From Euglena gracilis (taxonomy: Eukaryota > Euglenida > Euglenophyceae > Euglenales), in assembly GCA_039621445.1 (NCBI GenBank), contig CP154956.1:20859295-20923294 (forward strand): a DNA stretch of 64,000 bases, written 5' to 3'. A model generated the notes under the pieces. It searched no databases, was not told where the DNA came from, and saw only the letters and a list, made by a program, of their open reading frames with translations. Every line of letters begins with the position of its first letter. Positions within the stretch are counted from its first letter, which is position 1. Both the position numbers and the translations under genes were made by a program. Shown here piece after piece: positions 9,329 to 21,639 of the stretch.

Positions 9329-11857
9329 AAGTACAAGTTTTCTTTTTGAGAGTGTTCCCCCCAAGGAATTAGAAGAAAAGGTGAAAGAATGGTTGGACAA
9401 TGTGGTGGTGTTTGAACCAATGAATGAGCATGAAGACATCAATTTTTTAGCTGAATTGACAAAGGACATTGAAAGGGAGCTGAGTCTTTTTCAGGAGGTG
9501 AGAAAAGATGTGGAGGTGATGTCTTTCCAGCTGTCCCAGCCTGTGGAAGATGTTCAGTTTCCAAAACCTGTGAAGACTCCCAAGGCAACGATCAAGATGG
9601 ATGAACTCAAAAGCATTTCCCAAGTTTTGCATGAAAATATTTGGACTTTGGAGGCCCAGAAAAAGGCTGATGGAAAAAGCAGCAAATTGTTTACTGAGAA
9701 TCTGAATGGAGAATTTGAAAAAGCAGTTGAGAAATTCAGAGGCCACCCCAGGTTGTATGAGCTTTTGGTGAAATTTTCTGATGTTTTTGGACCATTGCCC
9801 ACAATTTCTGAGTCTTCCCCCGTGCCTGTTTTGATGGACATTGACCTGAAACCTGAATGGGAAGGCAAACCCCTAAGGCAAAGTGTTGGCCCATGCCCCA
9901 GGAGGATGAAAAAGAAATTGACCTTCAGTGTGAAGAATTGCTAAAGTCAGGGTTGATTTGGCAATTCCCAGTCGGTGAAACCCCCAGGTGTGCAGCCCAA
10001 CATTTTTGGTGGACAAAAAAAGGGTCAAGTTTCAGAAAGATGGTCATTCATTATGAAAAAGCAAAGCACATGCAGGTTTTTTGCCAAACGTGGAGGTTTT
10101 GATTGAAAGTTTGGCCAAATGTCGCTGGAAAAGTACCCTGGACATGAGGAGTGGGTATTGGCAAATCACAATCACAAAAAGAGCAGCAAATTTGTCGCAT
10201 TTTGCATTCCGTCTGGGAGGTGTTTTCGTCCCAAAAGGATGATGTTTGGCCTAAGTGATGCACCGGGTATTTTTCAGGAGCTGATGGAAATTCTAACCTC
10301 CCAATGCAAAACGGATTTGAGGGTGAGAGAGATTTTGAAGGATGGACACCTGGCGCCTTTTTTTGATGACACAGGGGTTGTGCAAACCCTGAGGAGGATC
10401 GTTTGTATCTTTTGGAAAAGTGGTTTGAAGTTTGCAGAAAGAACCAAATGAGAATCAAATTGAGCAAATGTTCTTTTCTGAATCAGACCATTGACTATTT
10501 GGGTTTCTCGTTGGGATGGGGAATGTGGCAGGCAAACAAAAGGAACATTGAACCAATGTAAACCAACCAAGATAATTCTGAGTTTCCGAGTTCAGGATCA
10601 AAGGGATTTGAGGCGAATTTTGGGAGCCATGAATTTTATCGCAGACACGTGAAAGGTTTTACTTTTGACTCAGTCCCACTGACAGATGTTCTGAAAAAGA
10701 ATGTGAAATGGAGGTGGACTGAAAAGGAGGAGAGTTGTTTGAATGCATTGAAAAGGAAATTATCCTCCCTTGATGTTTTGGGTACCCCCATGAGTTCGGG
10801 AGAGATTGTTTTGGTGACTGACAGTTCGGATTTGGGAGGTGGTTCAGCATTGTTTCAGTGGCAAACCCTCCAACAAACACAATTCCTGAGAATTTTCGAA
10901 CAAGTGGTGTGAAGGTGGATGGAACCCTGAAAAACAACTACCCCGGTGAAATGAGGTTGGTGCCCTTGGGCCACTACAACTGTAAATGGAGTGAGACAAG
11001 AAAAAAATACTCCAAAAAGGAAATTTTCAGTGGTGTGCTGACCATTGCTTCACAAACAAGGATTTTGCAAAATCTGCCAATTGTGTGGATGACAGACAAT
11101 GAGGCAGCCGCCTCTTTTCTGAATGGTGAACCCCCCCTCAACAAAAGGCTGAGAAGGATGTATGTGTTTTTAAACCAGTTCAAACTGAATATCGTTCATG
11201 TGGCAGGTTGCAAAAGTGAATTGTGTGATTTTCTGTCTCGTGCTGATTTTGAGAACAAATTTGAAATTCGTTTTGAGGAAGAAGCAAGGAACGCTTTTCA
11301 GAAAATGGATGTGCAGCCTGACCTGTTTTTGCAGAAGATTTTCAGTTTGTCCCACAGAGTGCAAGTGTCAGAAAAGGATTATTTGAATTCAGAGCTGAAG
11401 GATTTTTGTGAAAAAGTGGAGATTTCAAAACCCTGTTCCATTGACAATGAGTTTTGGTTCAGATCTGCCAAGGCCATGTATTGTGAAGGAAAATTGGTTG
11501 TTCCATCTCATTTGTTGAAGGTTTGTTTGGATGAATGTCACAAGGCAAGCAACCATGTTGGTGCTGAAAGGACTTTGTTGTTCTTTTTCAGTCATTTTCA
11601 GTCCAAGGTTTCCAAGAAAGACATGTTGGAAATTTGCAAGGCCATTTGTGATGACATGTGAAATTTGCACCCTTTCAAAACAAAACCGCCCCAGTGACCG
11701 TGGTAAGGTGTGGTCTTTACCGATTCCAACAGTGAGCAATGAAGTTTTGTGTTTGGATTTTGTGCAAATGGACCCCTACAATGGCCTTGATTATGTGCTG
11801 ACTTTGGTCGACAATTTGTCCGATTTTTGCCAATTCAACCCCACACAGAAAACGGTA
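9228..11857 (+). pseudogene. C1 linker, RT, RNase H and truncated integrase
   Basis: The frame 9,228-9,944 encodes the acidic linker up to the RT entry. There a one-base loss (GGCAAAGTG against GGCAAAAGTG in the intact copy) shifts the frame. RT continues in pieces: the mutated palm near 10,120, PSGRCFRPKRMMFGLSDAPG near 10,210, the FFDDTG catalytic box near 10,360, and the thumb near 10,620. RNase H (LVTDSSDLGGGSALFQW) and the DFLSR end follow to about 11,250. The integrase zinc module (H..H, CEIC) ends at NPTQKTV at 11,857, where homology stops. The 3' part and 3' LTR are absent, so the copy is dead. Confidence 0.85.
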
Positions 11858-11934
11858 TGACGAGGAGCTGAAGTTCGACTGGGACGAGGTTGAGGTGGAG
11901 CTTCCCCGTGAGCTGGCGAAGCTGTGGAACAGGC

Positions 11935-12884
11935 CAGGAAAACTCCGAGTAACCGATATTGGTGTTCAAGGAGGCCCCTATAGTCGTGGGACTGGTGAGT
12001 TTCCAGATTATCGTGATCTAATGGTAAGAAAAACGTGCTGCGGCAATGTTGGTTGCAAAATCGGACCACATCTAGATCTTCAGGCGGTTGGGATTTAGTT
12101 AGAGTTAACCGATCGGGTTAACCGATTGGGTGTTCAAGGAGGCCCCTATAGTCATGAGACTTGTGGGTTTCCATATTATCGTGGTCTAATGGTAGGAAAA
12201 ACATGCAGCGGGAAGGTTGGTTGCAAAATCTGACCACATCTAGATGGGTGCCTTCCACCATTTTGGTGGACATGTTCCCTGCCTGCCCAGGTCACCATAT
12301 CAAAATGGTCCAAAACGGGACAAACTCCGAGTAACCGATTGGGTGTTCAAGGAGGCCCCTAGAGTCATGAAACTTGTGGGTTTCCAGATTATCGTGGTCT
12401 AATGGTAAGAAAAACATGCAGCGGGAATGTTGGTTGCAAAATCTGACCACATCTAGATGGCTGCCTTCTACCATTTTGGTGGACATGTTCCCTGCCTGCC
12501 CAGATCACCATATCAAAATGGTCCAAAATGGGACAAACTCCGAGTAACCGATTGGGTGTTCAAGGAGGCCCCTATAGTCGTGGGACTGGTGAGTTTCCCG
12601 ATTATCGTGATCTAATGGTAAGAAAAACGTGCTGCGGCAATGTTGGTTGCAAAATCTGACCACATCTAGGTGGGTGAATTCCACCATTTTAGTGGACATG
12701 TTCCCTGCCTGCCCAGGTCACCATATCAAAACGGTCCAAAACGGGACAAACTCCGAGTAACCGATTGGGAGTTCAAGGAGGCCCCTATAGTCATGAGACT
12801 TGTGGGTTTCCAGATTATCGTGGTCTAATGGTAAGAAAAACATGCAGCGGGAATTTTGGTTGCAAAATCTGACCACATCTCTTC
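11935..12884 (+). repeat. Tandem satellite, 213-bp monomer, about 4.5 copies
   Basis: The landmark gttcaaggaggcccct recurs at 11,965, 12,129, 12,342, 12,555 and 12,768; the last four are exactly 213 bases apart and the first unit is internally shortened. Monomers share about 90-95% identity. Each contains gtggtctaatggt or gtgatctaatggt, which resembles a Pol III A box (TRGYNNARNGG), with a weaker B-box-like ggttgcaaaatc about 30 bases downstream. The minus-strand ORFs inside are repeat artefacts. The array starts about 75 bases after C1 is cut. Confidence 0.9.
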
Positions 12885-14645
12885 GTGGCGGATTGCATGC
12901 TGAGTCGCCTAGAGGTGGAGTCCACACAAGCAGGAGATTTCTTAAGGACCCTCCCGGGAGGTCCAGCCTTCGGCTGGAAAAAGGCTGCTGGCTGGAAATG
13001 AACTGCTGGCTGGACCCCCCCCCCGGGGGGAGGGGGGTTTCGGGGTTGGAGGGGGCTGTGCTGGGTCAGGGGTTTTTGAAGGGTGGGGGGGGGGGGGGGG
13101 GTCCCCCCCACCCCCGCCCCTGGGGGCCCACAAAAAAATGGCTGAATAGTGCTAAACAAAAGGTGCTAAAAATAGCACCTTTTCAAAAATTTTAGGCGCC
13201 TTCGGCGTCGAAAAGTATATCCCACCCCCCTCCGGGGGGACCCCCCCGAGGGGGGCTCCGCCGGACCCACCCACCCTACCCCGCCCTCCCCCCTGGGGGT
13301 CCACGACTAAAAAAAAAAAAGACCCCTGTGTTGGGTTGGGTCGATGAAAAACAAAATTTTCTAAAAAAGTTTGCCTTCTCGACATTTTGGTGGATGGAGC
13401 TAGATCAAGGCTGGGGGGGGGGGCTGTGATGGAGGAGCTGTGATGGGGGAAAAAATGCAGGGATAGGTGAGGTGGGCAACCCTAGTTGGCTGGCCAGCCT
13501 GCGGCTGGCCCGGCCTCCAACCGGGCAGAACCCAACTTGATTTCACTCGACCCCAGGGGGGGCTCCCACCGCCGATTTGGGCTGCTGGCTGGATTTGGGC
13601 TGCTGGCTGGCTGGACCCCCCCCCCCGGGGGATGGGGTACCCTCCGGCTTAAGAAATCCCCTGTACACAAATTAATGAGAAACTGAAAGCAAAAAAAAAC
13701 AGCAAAATACATTTTTGATTGAAAACAATTTCAAGAAAACTGAAGGAGCTTTTCAGGGCAAACAACCAACTGCCCACAAACTTTCCAAGGGGAATATGGT
13801 GATCACTGCTGGGCTATGGCTCCGCTGCTGACCCTAAAGGAGGGGGGGGGCGGCCACCTCCTCCTTGCGGTACAGCGCGGACGGTGGGTCCAGCGCAGAA
13901 TGGCCGCTGCAGCAGCTCGGAGTGGGAGAGGCTCATGGTGTTGGCCGCCTTGCGGTCCGCGACTTTGGGAACGTTTGCGCTGGGCTTCTGCGCACGGTGG
14001 CTGCCGGAAAGATCGGTTCGAGTCTGGATCTTGCAAAAGCGCTGCTTTTGGACCGAACGCGGTCGTTGGTGTAGTAAGGTGTGCAGGATGGCCAAAGATC
14101 CACAGTATGACCATTCCACCATCCCAGGCAAGGAAATCGAAAACTTGGAATTAATTCAATTCGGTTCCAGAAGCCCAAAGGGTTTATGAACTTTCAGGCT
14201 TGAAGGTGCCAGAAAGAATAAATAGCTAAATGCGCCATGCACAGACCCCAACACCCTCCATGGAAACGTTCCCCAATGGGCCGACTTTGGTCATTGTTGG
14301 ACGTTGATCCTTCCGTCGGTCTGTTCAATTCCAGCCCAAGTCCTGCACAAGACCAACCATGGTCAGCCGGCAGCCCTTTCCAGCAAGCCCCAAAATTTTC
14401 CAACCAAACGGGGCTCCTGTCGGGTTGACCTCTGATAGGCAACTGAACAAAAACTAAGACCCACCCGAATCAAAGGCTACTGCTTAAGGATGAACGTGTG
14501 GGCGGTCAACTATTTCCCTGGAAAACACTTCAAATCCCAATGCCATCATGCCAAAAGCTCTGATTTTGGACGGAGAAGCAGCAGCCTCACCGCACCTGAG
14601 CCGAGTCGGTCCGGCAGATCTGCCACGCGGACACCAGACGTAGGG
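12885..14645. other. GC-rich non-coding region with C/G-run palindromes
   Basis: No supported gene. Runs of 9-20 C followed by G (13,011-13,037, 13,079-13,126, 13,225-13,300, 13,617-13,634) form potential hairpins. The phrase ctggctggacccccc...gggggagggg occurs at 13,006 and again near 13,600, so these are related repeats. The section 13,640-14,640 has ordinary composition but no recognisable ORF. Confidence 0.5.
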
Positions 14646-15141
14646 GCAGGGCAGAATGGGATGCCTGGTGGGGGGGGGGGTCCGACCTGGGGGGGGTGGG
14701 TCAACCCCCCCCATCACAGCATTTTCACCGAGTTCGGGAAACGGGAATGTTGGCCGGGGAAAATTTTTGAAAATTTCTTGAAAAATGAACCCAAAATGCA
14801 CGATTTTTTGATGGAAAAACACATTTTTTTCACAAAAAAAACCTCAAAAATTTCAGGGTTAAAAACTGGTAGTTTTTAGGGGGGGGAAAGACGAAAGTCA
14901 AAAAAAGTGGACCAAATTTTGGCACAGTCAAATTGTACTGACATTTTTTCTCTTGGATTTTTGTTTTTATTTTGAATGGCATTTTTTGCTTACAAAACCT
15001 CTCAAAATCAAAATTTTAAGAAAATGGGAAAAATTTTGGGTCGAAAAACTGGTGCCACCAGAACAACGGGAAAAGGTGGTAGGTGGGGGATGGTCCCCCC
15101 CCACCACCCTGGCTGTTTGGACGATTCCCATTCTGCCCTGC
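14646..15141. repeat. Region bounded by 16-bp inverted repeats
   Basis: The 16 bases at 14,646-14,661 (gcagggcagaatggga) recur as their exact reverse complement at 15,126-15,141. Between them two A/T-rich segments (about 14,805-14,870 and 14,976-15,060) resemble each other in the same orientation, both ending near aaaaactggt. No coding content. Element type unknown. Confidence 0.5.
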
Positions 15142-15369
15142 GTGGGGGAGGCGGGGGCGGAGGAGGACATCCGGCGACCGACCAGCGCCGTGGAGGTCCG
15201 GGGCAAGGCGGGCTGCTCCGAGCGGGGGGTGAGGAAGCGGCCGGCCCCCGCCCCGGGAGTGGGGTTGGGGCCAAGGCAGTGATTTTGGAGAAGTAGTCCG
15301 TTGGACTGCATCGACTGAACCGGTAGGTACACCAGCAGTGGGGTGGTAGTGAAGCGCTGACTCAATCTG

Positions 15370-15770
15370 TCAAAGAAGTTGTGACAACTTCATTTGCTTG
15401 GAAAGATAGTTCCATCTCTCATCGAGAGTGAAAACGTGTCCCGCGAGTTCCTCACGGTGAATTTTCTTGAGAAGTTTGTGGTTGTAGCGCAATAATACTG
15501 CATCAAATTGTACTTTGATATGCTTTTCCCCTAACTCATCAACTTCGACTGCCAACCTAAGCCACTAGGAGTACCACAAGTATATCGAATTCCATTTGAA
15601 TTCCGGGGAGCAAAAACCCTCCGTTTGTTTTCCAGACTAATTGTGGAAACCATACTGGAGCATGATGAAGCATATTGATCAACCAAATCCTTAAAAGAAA
15701 TGCGCACGCGAGTGACCATTTGTCTGGCGCGTTCTTTTTCGTCTCTTGGGAGGCAACCAGTAAACTCCAC
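15370..15770 (-). pseudogene. Unidentified coiled-coil-like fragment, possibly gag of a gypsy relic
   Basis: Two overlapping minus-strand frames read GYLPR-like CLPRDEKERARQMVTRVRI and FTLDERWNYLSKQMKLSQ, charged helical sequence with some coiled-coil character. They lie upstream of E2 but on the opposite strand, so they are not part of its pol. I recognise no family. Confidence 0.2.
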
Positions 15771-16366
15771 CTTGATTACCTCCAGGTTGACATCCTAGGT
15801 TGGTGTCTTCTAATCCCAAGGGTACTCCCAGTCGCGAAAACAATGTTTTCATGTGGTGGGATCACCGTCCCATTGGTTCTTCACCTTGTTCGCAATCGAG
15901 AAGGTGCCTTTGATATCTTTCTGAGAAACCCGTGGTCCTTCGGTGGTACTGATTTGGGGTGGTCCCGAGCGTGAAGTCGCACGATGTGCAGGTTCTCCAA
16001 TGGTGCACCAAGGGTTTTGTTTGGTTGCAAATGCGACTGGAACGTACCGCCTAGTGTACCATAAGATACGTGCAGAATGGTGGTGTGGTTGCGCACGTAG
16101 GGGGAACGTGTCACATGGTTTGCTCCATTGGTGCTACTAAGCGTATTTGGGAGTTAGGATTAATAAATACCCGGTGTGGGGGTGCGGCTCATGCCGCGAA
16201 CAAGTTCGGATTCCCGGGGACTCTTTATTTAAGAGAGGGGATAGACCTCCTTTCGCTTGAAAGCCCTACTCATCATCCGAAAAATCGTCCATCGGGACTA
16301 GTAATGCTAAGGAGGAACCGCCGCATGAGCAGAGACACATTTTGGCGGCAGTATGCCTACTGACTG

Positions 16367-16990
16367 TTGGACTGCTGTGCGAATAGCACTTTTACTGCTG
16401 GAAGATGCGGCAAGTGTGCCAACATACCCGATTGCGGGTTCTGGTGGATGGAACGCAGTTGTGCATGCATGTGGTCCAAATTGGTTGCAATCTCATGCAC
16501 ACATTGCTCCAAATGGTCAACAATCTGTCAATTGTCAGTTATCCGACCCACATCCTCCTGCAAACACTTCCTCTGCCTATGGCATGAGAGTAACTCATTG
16601 AAAAGAGGGGTTTTGTCGGAAATCGACTGGAAAACTTGCGACATTGCACCACAACCAGTGGCTAGTTCGTTCGAACAAAGTGTCCAAGATTTTTCATTGA
16701 ATTTGGATGAGATTCATGTAAAATCTTGCAACCCCCCGTACTTGGCCCGTGAAAACGCAGTTTTTTGGTCGTCAAAATGCAACTTCCAGCTGTCAAAGTG
16801 CCGTTCGAGCGTAAACGAAGCGTCTTCGGATGCCCGAATTCCGACTCGCGACCTTGTGCATGATATTCGCAATTTGTTGGATGCCAATTCTTCCAGAGGC
16901 ACAGTATGTGCACCCCTACAAGCATCCTCGGGTGCACGTGTCCCACAAGCATCCACGGAAGCACATGATAATGCACATGCCTACAATTGA
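16367..16990 (+). CDS. Unidentified 207-codon ORF, Cys-rich N-terminus
   Basis: This plus-strand ORF has many cysteines in its first 70 codons but no regular zinc-binding spacing that I recognise. It lies 5' of E2 on the same strand and could be a decayed leader or gag region. It may equally be a chance open frame. Confidence 0.15.
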   Translation: MDCCANSTFTAGRCGKCANIPDCGFWWMERSCACMWSKLVAISCTHCSKWSTICQLSVIRPTSSCKHFLCLWHESNSLKRGVLSEIDWKTCDIAPQPVASSFEQSVQDFSLNLDEIHVKSCNPPYLARENAVFWSSKCNFQLSKCRSSVNEASSDARIPTRDLVHDIRNLLDANSSRGTVCAPLQASSGARVPQASTEAHDNAHAYN

Positions 16991-17725
16991 TGTCACAATC
17001 GCCCATTTATGTCAAAACTTAAATTCCTCCACATGATGGTGAATATTCTGATGAGCAACCACTTTTATTTCAGAAACTGTGAATCCTCCGGTTTTACAAC
17101 AAGAATTCCGTGAATGGGTATTAATGTGCGTTATGAGCCACACCCCTACCCCGGGTATTGGTCATGCATCGCGAATGCGAAACGCGATATCCATTGTGGT
17201 TCCCTGATGTGCCGGAGAGCGACGAGATTTCTACCACCCTGGTATGTTACCATACTCCGAATCGCGGAATCACGACACTTTACAACCAGAATGACGGAAT
17301 CACCAAACATAAACACAAAATTCGCAGAACAAGATGTACCAGGTACCCATGGTATTTACGGTACCATGAGTAACCTCCTGGATGCACATTCACGCATACC
17401 ACCATCACAGACATATACCCAGAATCACGATGGAAATCGCAGACAACAACGCGATACAAAAGTACTGTTAAATATTCAACAACGTCAAACCACAATGGGA
17501 CGGAGATCCCACAAGTTGGAGACAACTTTGGCGTGACTGCGTACACTACTGGGTACTGAAAGGTCTAACCCACTACGGAACCCTGAGGTAATCAAGACGG
17601 AATTTAATGATTGCCTGCCAACGGATGAAAATTAACGAGCCAGACAACTGTTGTCTGGAATCAGATTTCTTTTGATGAACTGGCTGGCCGATGGGCGTGA
17701 ACTTGTTCAAGTCTAATTTTGTGAA

Positions 17726-18440
17726 TTGTGCTGGAGAAAAAATGGAGGCAATTCGCTCCTGGTAACAGAAAACGAAATTCAATCAACGTTTAATATTCCT
17801 AACGGTTTGGGATTGGCTACTCGCGCCCTTCTGACCCAATCTTCTGACAAAACGTGCTTTTTCTGCAACAAATTAGTGCATACCTCCTTGACTGCCCCCA
17901 CCCTGGTCCGTGAAAGTGGTATCAGAGTCCAAGGGATTCACAATCCTGGCGGAGCTCGCGCTCCTCCGGTTTTTCGCACAAACACGGACAATCACAATAT
18001 TCGGGTTACCGGCAAAGGTCGCGATCACCGTTCTGCTGTGGTGGCTTGGGATGTTTTTGGACATACTCCTCTCCATCACCCGCAAGCAACTCTCAACACC
18101 TCCACACATACAAATTTTCTGGGTTCATGGAGTTACGAATCAAGTATCCCCGGGCCCAACGTAACTTTGGGTTTTCTGTTCCTGCGTCATAACAGCCTTG
18201 TTGTGGACTGCCCCTCCCTTGGTTTGCACATTGCTTAATGCTCCCCCAAGGGGTCTCTCCAGAAATCCCCGTGCCTTGCCACAGCGTTTTATACAACCGA
18301 AAATACCGTTTCTTACACCAGCTGGATAGAGATAGCTGCCCCGATATCCACTGCACTTTTGCCGTACGTTTCCCATAGGAAAAGCAAGTAGATTAACCCT
18401 CCGCGTTCCACTGGGTTCCAATGTGAAATCCCAAAGGCCT
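17726..18440 (+). pseudogene. E2 pre-RT region (gag/protease part)
   Basis: Homologous to 1,090-1,480 of relic E1 (NFLGSWSYESSI, followed by shared nucleotide words up to about 18,430). A segment reads CFFCNKLVHTSLT, which might be a remnant of a Cys/His motif. Because the same order (this block, then RT) occurs in both E1 and E2, I assign it to the same element. Function within gag/protease is inferred, not shown. Confidence 0.4.
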
Positions 18441-18901
18441 GAAGGAATTTAGGTGTCGAATGGCCGCCTACCTGCACAACTCCTACGTTTTCCATCACGT
18501 TCGTTGTCTTCAGAAGCCCCTGTTTAACCCCCAAGCAGCTACGGCTTGCAACCGTCCTACACACACATTACACATGACTGACATGTACCACCGACACTTC
18601 CATCACATGTGCTCATTGTCGGAGAATTTCCAGAACACCCTTGTATTGATTGTAGATGAATTTTTGAGTCATCCAAACTAACGGTTTTACGTACCAACGA
18701 GAGTACGCTTTGGAACGGAACCTGTACCCATTTTACCCTGGCAGCTGAACCACCACAGCACTCTCGGTTCCTATCTCTTGTGTGTAGAAGTACATCGACA
18801 GGTGGACAAACGTGGAATCGCCGAAATCGAACCGAAATCCTTATTCTGAATCGCTGAAATCGTGCATCGTGACACCGAATTGCAGAAATGAAGTCGTTCT
18901 C

Positions 18902-18903
<2 letters not shown>

Positions 18904-18948
<45 letters not shown>
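18904..18948 (+). repeat. (CT)n microsatellite
   Basis: About 45 bases of ctctct with one tgt interruption. It creates the ERERER-type ORFs on the minus strand, which are not genes. Confidence 0.95.
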
Positions 18949-19639
18949 ACCCCAAATGGCAGAATTCCCACCCCTCCAATGTCCCTGCACCCAGCTTTCA
19001 GAATGCCAATGACAATTTTTTTTTGTGCACTTGACAATATTTTTGGTACAGTGCCCGGTAAAGAGTTTTCGTACATGCCTCATTATTAATGTGGCTCTGT
19101 AAATTGTGTTTTAGCCCTCCAAGGGACTGCATGCGCGACTATTTTTGAGAAACGCAATTGAGATGCGTTCAATTTTGGACAATATCGCATTTTGGAAACC
19201 TGGTTTTCTAAAATTGTGAGAATCGTGAAGTGGATGGACCTACAATTGGAGATTGATGCATTTTCGCTCAAAGCACATTCTCGTTTGCCAAATTATTGTT
19301 GAAGTCATCAAATTCATTTGACATGTTTTGGGATGATGTGGTCCTTTGCCTCACCCACGTCTGAAGCTTATCCCCCTTGTCGTTGACAAGATCCTTCGGG
19401 ATCAAGCACGCGGTGTGCTGTGTACATAGCTATTGTGAATGGGGATGTTGACCACCAACCTGGTACACCTGACACTGGTATGCTTTGTAATTCTGACCTT
19501 TTTCACGTAGTATTTTAACAGTGTGGTCAATTGTTCCGAATGCATCAAAGAAACAAACACGAAACCAAATTTGTTTCAATGGTCGTAGCATGTCATCACA
19601 AAAACCTTCAAATAGAGGGGTGTCATTCGCCTAACCCCA

Positions 19640-20690
19640 CCGGTGAAAAGTGGCATACGTCAATTGTTGGAACCATTCCACTTCGAGATTTATTTGATGA
19701 ATCACGAGTTCAGTGCTGTTCTAAAACATCCTATCGATACCCATGACATGCGTCCTGCAATTTGCGGACCTTTTGGTGTCTTGAAAAATGAACTTAAAGA
19801 AGGTGCACAGAGCGCGCACCGGATATTCTTTCCTTGATCAGGCAAAAGAGAACAAGCTCTCATAACTGTGATCGAAGATCCGATTGAAGGAAAGTGGATC
19901 CTACCCTCCAAGAGCGAGTGTACCTCCCAAGGTTTTTTGTTATCCAAGCCTCCCGATGATTCTGGACAGAAGAAGTGGATACGTGTGATGGATTACCGAT
20001 ACTTGAACTCACAGACAAAGGACGATCCGTTTCCGTTACCACCCATGGACGACTTGATTTCAAAACATTCGGAAAACCGACTCTGGTCGATTTTCGACTT
20101 GTAGGATGGTTTTTGCCGGATGCACTTACACCCTGACTGGCAACCATACACCGCATTTGCAACCTCCCGCGGAGTTTACCCATGGACGGTGTTGCCAATG
20201 TTGGTAAAGAACGGCCCAGCCACGTTCCAACGAATGATACAATGAATTCTGCGAGACCTACTATCTGCATTGGTATACATTGATGACGTGCAGATTGGCA
20301 CCCCCACGCTAATTACAACTTCAGGTAGCGAACTCCTCAATATTCACTACTGCAGTGTGCGATCTGTACTGACAACGTTTCAAAACGTCCGCTTTTTTTC
20401 CAAGGCGAGAAAATGCATTCGTTTCGCGAAAAGTAAAATGTGGAGAAATTCTCTAAACACGGACAAAGGAGAGCATCTCCAAGCAAACTCAAATATGTAA
20501 AGCAGTTAACACCTGAAACATCATATCAATCGCACGTTTAAACAGATTTTTAGGTTTAGCGCAGTACGACGTGATTTACATGAAATATTTCCCTAAAATC
20601 GTTGGGCCACTGACGCCCCAACTAAAAAAGCATGCTCCTGACAATACAAAACATAAGGGGATGATAAAATGCGAGAATAGAAAACAAAAA
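19640..20690 (+). pseudogene. E2 reverse transcriptase (Ty3/gypsy, chromovirus-like)
   Basis: The RT palm and fingers are readable in order: KWILPSKSECTSQGFLLSKP, DYRYLNSQTKDDPFPLPPMD, a degenerate palm motif (WSIFDL then a stop at 20,101), PWTVLPMLVKNGPATFQRM, and the catalytic box ALVYIDDVQIGTP at about 20,260-20,300 with both aspartates. The thumb reads FLGLAQYDVIYMKYFPKIVG near 20,550. At least four stops or frameshifts make it non-functional. The codon-level match to E1 shows that both derive from one family. Confidence 0.8.
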
Positions 20691-20734
20691 TGAGACAAAA
20701 AAAAGTTGGACATCGTAGTACTTGATATTTCTGA

Positions 20735-21160
20735 CCCGAAAAAACCATGTGTACTGGTTGTCGACAGCAGTGAATATGCTGTTGGCGGTGTGTTGAGTCA
20801 ACAGAACTCGTCCAATGAATTGTGCCCTGTAGGCTTCTTCAGCAGGAAGCTACAAGGTGAAAACGGTGAAGGATAAGTCAAACGGAGTATACGAGAAAAT
20901 GAGACGTATGCTATTGTCATTATTCTTCAAAAAATCTGAAGTTGCGTCGCCAGTTCGCTCGCAAAAACACCAGTTTTGACAGACCACGAGTCCCTTCAAC
21001 ACTGGTACACCGAAGACAAGAACAAAGCCATTGTCCTAGTTGGCCGAAGATGCCTTTGGCACGAATTTTGGAGTCAATTCAACCTGGTGGTAGTTTATTC
21101 ACCAGGTAACACTCCAAACGTCGCAGACCCACACTCCAGCGCACCTTGGAATTACCATGG
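20735..21160 (+). pseudogene. E2 RNase H
   Basis: CVLVVDSSEYAVGGVLSQQN carries the first catalytic Asp. GFFSRKLQ follows, then ETYAIVIILQK after a stop, LTDHESLQHW with the third acidic residue, and a closing VYSPGNTPNVADPHSSA that matches the usual end of gypsy RNase H. It is broken by stops near 20,876 and 20,930. Confidence 0.8.
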
Positions 21161-21445
21161 TAATCCTGACGAGGGAGATGCCGATTTCCACGGAAGTCGC
21201 GAAGTCAACGAATTCGCGAGGCGCGCAGACGCCCCTGACGTTTTTTTCGTCAAGCTCCCTGTTGCGCGGATTTCGCGACGGATGCCGATTGCCCACGTAC
21301 GGGGAAGACAAAAACTCGGCAGAAGGCCGCACCCATGGCGAATCACGCGATCGGAATCACCATCTCCTCTCTTTTTTTGTGAATCGGATTTTACCAAGGA
21401 CGCTTTGTTTCCGCCTATCAGAAGCCCTTTTGTTTCAAAACATAT

Positions 21446-21615
21446 TTTCGGCAGAACGGTGAAAAAGCAGTTTAGCCGTCACGAAAACGGCAAAAAAGCC
21501 GATTTGCCGTTGGCAAAACAGTAAAAAAGCCGCTTCGTCATTGGGAAAACGGCGAAAAAGCCGTTTTGCCAGCCCAAAACGAGAAAAATGGTTAAAAAAG
21601 CCGAAAAGCCGAAAT
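21446..21615 (+). repeat. Cluster of short inverted repeats (AAAACGGC / GCCGTTTT)
   Basis: Repeated ccgttttgcc / ggcaaaaaagccg words. A perfect 8-bp stem with a 6-base loop lies at 21,546-21,567 and a 4-bp stem lies at 21,488-21,501. The cluster sits between RNase H and integrase of E2 and is not part of the coding sequence of related elements, so it is probably an insertion or local expansion. Confidence 0.65.
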
Positions 21616-21639
21616 TAAACACATACGGGTGGGAACAAT

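Noticed and set aside
12292-12927. Three similar 64-69 codon minus-strand ORFs
   Set aside because: Same ORF repeated by the 213-bp satellite; no motif and no start context.
18557-19083. ERERERER-type charged protein
   Set aside because: Translation of the (CT)n microsatellite.
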